A stretch of DNA of 64,000 bases. Origin: Mangifera indica (Eukaryota; Streptophyta; Magnoliopsida; Sapindales; Anacardiaceae). Each line of letters opens with the position of its first letter. Position 1 is the first letter of the stretch. Of the stretch, positions 59,948 through 64,000 are shown in pieces. The stretch covers positions 8,403,228 to 8,467,227 of the forward strand of contig NC_058145.1 in assembly GCF_011075055.1 (NCBI RefSeq). Direction: 5' to 3'. A program made the position numbers and the translations under genes. The notes under the pieces are model-generated. The model ran no database searches and was not told where the DNA came from. It saw nothing but the letters and a program-made list of their open reading frames with translations.

Positions 59948-60592
59948 GAGTAAATTGCATGTTCCCTCTCAAGATTTGACTCTAGAGCATTTTTTCATGC
60001 CTGCATGACATAAATAACATATTTTCACTTAAAGTCAAACTTTTGTTTAAAAAATAATGATAAAGGGTAAAATAATAATTTTATATCTATTAATTTTGAA
60101 AAAAATTGAAAAAATAAATCTATTACAGATTATACTTAAATATTTTAAATATAATAATTTAGTTCTTAAAAAGTTTCAAAAACTTACAAATCAATCTTAA
60201 AAAATTTTAGAAAACCTTGGTCACTAATGTCATTTCTTTATCATCGGCATGATTTCACTAGTGTCAGCCCCACCACCCTTTCTTTTGTCATGATAAGAGA
60301 ACCATCAAACAGACAAAGAAGATGAAGACGATGAAAGTAAAAAGGAGAAGGAAAGAAGAGGAAGAGAGTGAAATCGACAACAACTTGAAATTAGGTTAAG
60401 AGAAAAAAGAGGATGAGGGTAAATTATTTAAATTTGGGGCTGTATGACAATTTTTAATATTGAAATAACAGTGATAAAATATCAATTTCACTTTCTAACA
60501 ATGTGATAATTTTTTTTTATTAATATAATTTAATCTTAAGTGAAAAAGTATTATTTACATTATCTTGGGGTGGACACATGTTTTCACTGTAA
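59948..60592. repeat. Possible MITE with inverted ends
   Basis: TAACATATTTTCACTTAAAG near 60018 mirrors CTTAAGTGAAAAAGTATTAT near 60535, and the outer ends match weakly. A GA-rich centre lies at 60300-60410. Boundaries are uncertain. Confidence 0.35.
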
Positions 60593-60712
60593 CTACTTAT
60601 TCAAGGCAGTTTATGGTGCAAGTAAAATGACTAGTTTATTTATTATAAATGCAATAGGCTTTATGTAAACTAAATTGTGCAAGTTTATGTGCTGGTTTCG
60701 CCCAATCAATAA

Positions 60713-60850
60713 AATAATATATATAACTTTATATATAAATAATAATATATCAGTATATAATTAAATATAAATTTTAAAACAACTCAATTATATGGTAATA
60801 TATTATTGTTTGTGCATAAAATTATACACATTATTTACATATATAACACT
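60713..60850. repeat. Palindromic MITE, copy K
   Basis: AATAATATATATAACTTTAT at the left, with AATAATATATCAGTATATAA and its mirror TATATGGTAATATATTATTG. Confidence 0.5.
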
Positions 60851-61959
60851 ACTTTTCTACCAATTTAAAAGTCATAAAGTGATAGAAACAGTAAAATATT
60901 TCTTTTTCTCTCAAGGATTCATCAATATTTCTATTTGACTAGGTAGGCTAAGGGATGTACACAAGTTGTTGGGGATAGAACTTGAGTGACTAGAGTGTTA
61001 GTTTTCTTATATTTCCATTCATTATCACCTTTTATGATGTGGGCAAATTTTTGTTGAGCTATCTAAAATTAATTTGCTGTTTTTTCTTCTTCACTTTTTG
61101 CATTTTTAGAGATCTTTGTAATAGAATAGTTTTCCCTAGTAGTGTTGTATTCTACACAAAGGTATAAATAGTTAATTTTTGGATTCTCATAACTTTTCAA
61201 CTTGCATCATATATAAATATATGAAATTATTTCTTTCCTAAAATGACAAAAGATGCAATGCATACTAAAAAAATCTAAAAAAATCTTGACAGAATTTCTT
61301 AAAAAAAAAATTAAAAACTTTTACTATCTATGCCAATTAGACTAGGATAAGATAAAGATTTGATACTTTGGCTAAGTGAGCAATATATATTGGTGCAATG
61401 CATCTCTTTATGCACATGAATAGTAGAATGCTAACATAAATCTCACCCTACTGTGGGTGACCTTATTACAAGAGTGTGCATGAAAAAGCTCATGGTTGTC
61501 CCCTCACAACAACATCAATAAAAGCGTATAGACTGGTTCCTAAGAAAACATGTTTCCATGGAACGTTCGTAAAACATTCGTAAAACTTTCTTAACATAAA
61601 GGATTGAGTTCCACACACATAACATGTGAGCAAGTCCTTGATTGAAGCTCAAACGCTCTACTATGCTATTGAAAACATGCAGATGCATCTTTACTTTAAT
61701 TGTCTCATGCATAAAACTAGGTATGTCTTCATGTCATTCATAAATCTTTCTCAAGCCAACATTACTTTCTTCTTATGGCTTGTAATATGTTTTCATGTAA
61801 TTCTTAAAACACACTAAATCCATCATGTCTTAATACTTATAGCTTGTATGCTTTTTCCATTTGCCTTTATATAAAATTAAAGCTCTAGACACTTTTCTTA
61901 TTTAGCTGAAAAAAAAAAAGTCTAAAATGTCTTTTACTACTACAAAAGGACGTTCTTGC

Positions 61960-62811
61960 TAATGCAAAGAAACAAATGTTCTTAGCTTAGAATTGTACTT
62001 TGGGGAATAAGTGTTCCTATAGTGGAATGACTACACAGAATGATTGTTCTTGTCTTGAAACGAAAATTCCACCTTAAAGATCTAACGTGTCACTTTAACC
62101 TTTAGAATGATCATTCATGTTCTTGGAACATGCATTTCATTGCAAATGTCCTTATATCTACTACATCAAATTTCTCTATACCCTTAAACATCAATCAATC
62201 TATCTACTGATCTAAACAACCTTTTGAAATCATGTTCTATCATTCAATATACAACATCACATCATCTTTATCATACCATTCAAAACAATCATAAACAAAT
62301 ACTCATAAATTTTTTACATAACGAGGTAGGGGGGTTCCTAATTACATTTAATTAAATGATAAAAATAAAGGATGCTATTTGGATGTCCTATAAACTGTCA
62401 ATCTCAAAGGATTGGAGTGAAATATTTAGGATCTAGAGTTTTGAAATATAATGGCAACTTTAGGAATGAATGAAAAATTTAGGGCTAAGGTTTCTTTATA
62501 TAATGCTTAACCTTGTGACCATCAGAACAAGCCTTTCATTCTTGAACTATGAGGTTTGTTCTAATGGTTGCTTTACATGGCTAGATGTGGAACGGTTATC
62601 GTAACCTCTGGAAAGGTTATCATATACATTCTAGGCAATATTTCTATTCACATAAGCCTATCTTGTCATTGTAAGTGCTTTTCCATACACATTAAATTAT
62701 TATAGCCTCAATCCAACTCCTATAATTCACAAATATTACTTCAATTAACAAATAAGTCATAATTAAATATTAAATGACTAAAATGACCTTAAAATGTAAT
62801 ATTGTATTACA
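61960..62811 (-). repeat. 3' LTR of a Ty3 chromovirus (left limit unresolved)
   Basis: On the - strand it starts TGTAATAC at 62811, directly after a polypurine tract, and carries GGAATGA/CATTC short repeats. The far end was not found; the LTR may reach beyond 61400. Confidence 0.55.
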
Positions 62812-62824
62812 TTTCTCTCTCCTT
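62812..62824 (-). other. Polypurine tract of the Ty3 element
   Basis: The - strand reads AAGGAGAGAGAAA immediately before the LTR start. This is the plus-strand primer of an LTR retrotransposon. Confidence 0.6.
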
Positions 62825-62849
62825 ATAAAAATTGTCATCCTCAAAATTT

Positions 62850-63060
62850 ACTCAAAAAGTTTGGGGTAGCAACTCTTTGTGTTTTTTTCGATGTCCCATG
62901 TAGCTTCTTCTATTTTATGATTCCTTTATATGACACTGATTAGAGAAATAATTTTATTACAAAGCTCTTTGATTTTCAATTTGGAATCTGCATTGATCAC
63001 TCCTTATAAGTCAAATTATCCTCTAAGATATAGTTCATACTGATAAAAACAACATCCTTT
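62850..63060 (-). pseudogene. Ty3 chromovirus pol C-terminus (chromodomain end)
   Basis: On the - strand EATWDIEKNTKSCYPKLFE matches the C-terminal end of chromovirus integrase/chromodomain polyproteins. Upstream of it is a decayed KELCNKIISLISVIYKG segment, corresponding to the usual LRNKxIxLVKVLWR. Upstream of 63060 the element is lost. The chromodomain normally directs insertion to particular chromatin. This is a fragment with frameshifts. Confidence 0.65.
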
Positions 63061-64000
63061 TAGTTGATTCTAATTGAGTTTTTTTTAAAACTTGTGAGCT
63101 TAGTTAGTTAGCTAGTTGAGCACTCCCAAAGCTCGAGTTTCAGCTTGACAATCTAAAATCCTTAGGCTTAAGCACTTTCAAATTAAGCCCATGTTGGGTT
63201 TATTTCAGTTAAGTAAGCAAACAAGCTTGCGCTAGTTTGACTTGAATCTAATCTTATTTAGGATCATAATTTTAAAACTAGGATTGGTATGAAAATAGTG
63301 TAATGAAATATAATTGACCAAACAACTATTTCCCACTTGAACTTTGATGAAATGATATTCTCCTCCTTAATTTTAAAAGTTCATTTACCTATCTATCATC
63401 CATTTTAGATATTGAAAATCATTAGATAAAAGGGCATGAAGGTCATTATAACCCAAATCCCTTTATTTTTTCCACAACCATTGCCTAGACCTTTCTCATC
63501 TTAATCCTTTTTTTTACCACAATCACAATTTCCAATCTTCTATCGCTACCACCGTTGGGGTTACAAACGAATCAAACTGCTCGTAAGCAACTTATATCTC
63601 AACTCATCTTGAGTGAAGTCCAATTGACTAAAGTTAAAACAAATTCAACTTATGAAAAATATTAATAAACCCCTAAAAGTTTCAAATTTGCACTTACATC
63701 ATTAAAATCTTGTTTTTTAGTTTGAATATAGAGACTAATTGATAAATATACGAAGTTATGAGTTTTAAACATAATTTCTTAAAAATTAATGAGTCAAACT
63801 ATAATTTCCAACCATATTTGTCTCCAGTTTAAACTTTCTCTCTTTGTATAACTGAACCAAACTTGAAACAAATTCCACTCTACTCGACTCATCTAGAAGT
63901 CTTAATGCTTTATTACTAATACCATTATCATAGTCTCTAATTCCTTTTATTGAAGCTTCTACCATGGGCATCTACTACATCCCCTACCATAATCCATTGC
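63061..64000. other. Right-edge intergenic DNA
   Basis: No gene recognised. It has GAGCTCGAGTTT-type low-complexity words at 63100-63250. At 63316-63470 is a left-arm-like stretch of the foldback family (GACCAAACAACTATTTCCCA). The rest is AT-rich. Confidence 0.4.

Overview
The window looks like AT-rich nuclear DNA of a eudicot plant. The genes have GT-AG introns, the protein families are plant-specific (an LRR-receptor pseudokinase, an NDR1/HIN1-like protein and a DUF630/DUF632 protein), and most of the rest is plant transposons: Ty1/copia, Ty3 chromovirus, Mutator-like, hAT and MITEs. I assign no species. By similarity recalled from memory, the three host genes match Arabidopsis At2g27060, At2g27080 (NHL13) and At2g27090. 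These are near-neighbours on Arabidopsis chromosome 2, so the window probably keeps an old gene order that transposons have stretched.

Layout. 1-2459: copia LTR and primer site on the + strand, a copia reverse-transcriptase fragment on the - strand, and probable intron sequence. 2460-3070: last recognisable exon of an LRR receptor-like pseudokinase (+). 3071-15650: gene-poor, with a probable chromovirus solo LTR (about 6855-8704), several palindromic MITEs and an (AT)n tract. 15680-18990: the NHL13-like gene (+), with a possible 5'UTR intron holding a foldback element. 20965-39981: one large Mutator-like element, expanded by later insertions. 40000-44450: LTR debris and duplications. 44835-54950: the five-exon DUF630/DUF632 gene (-). 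55000-64000: MITEs, a second foldback element and the 3' end of a Ty3 chromovirus at the right edge.

The central find is the Mutator-like element. It has about 110-bp terminal inverted repeats and a perfect 9-bp target duplication (ATTGTTGAG). It carries a decayed MuDR-type transposase on the + strand and, convergent to it, a decayed DUF1985 plus Ulp1 (C48 cysteine protease) gene on the - strand. This is the architecture reported for the Kaonashi (KI) group of MULEs. A chromovirus solo LTR inserted in the transposase, and an hAT-like element then inserted in that LTR. A copia element with two LTRs inserted in the Ulp1 gene, between its His/Asp and Cys catalytic segments. Removing the insertions leaves an element of about 7 kb.

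Two MITE-like families recur through the window. One is a roughly 150-bp palindrome present in at least ten copies. The other is a roughly 0.8-kb foldback element with very long arms, present as two full copies plus single arms. No tRNA, rRNA, CRISPR array or bacterial-type operon was seen.
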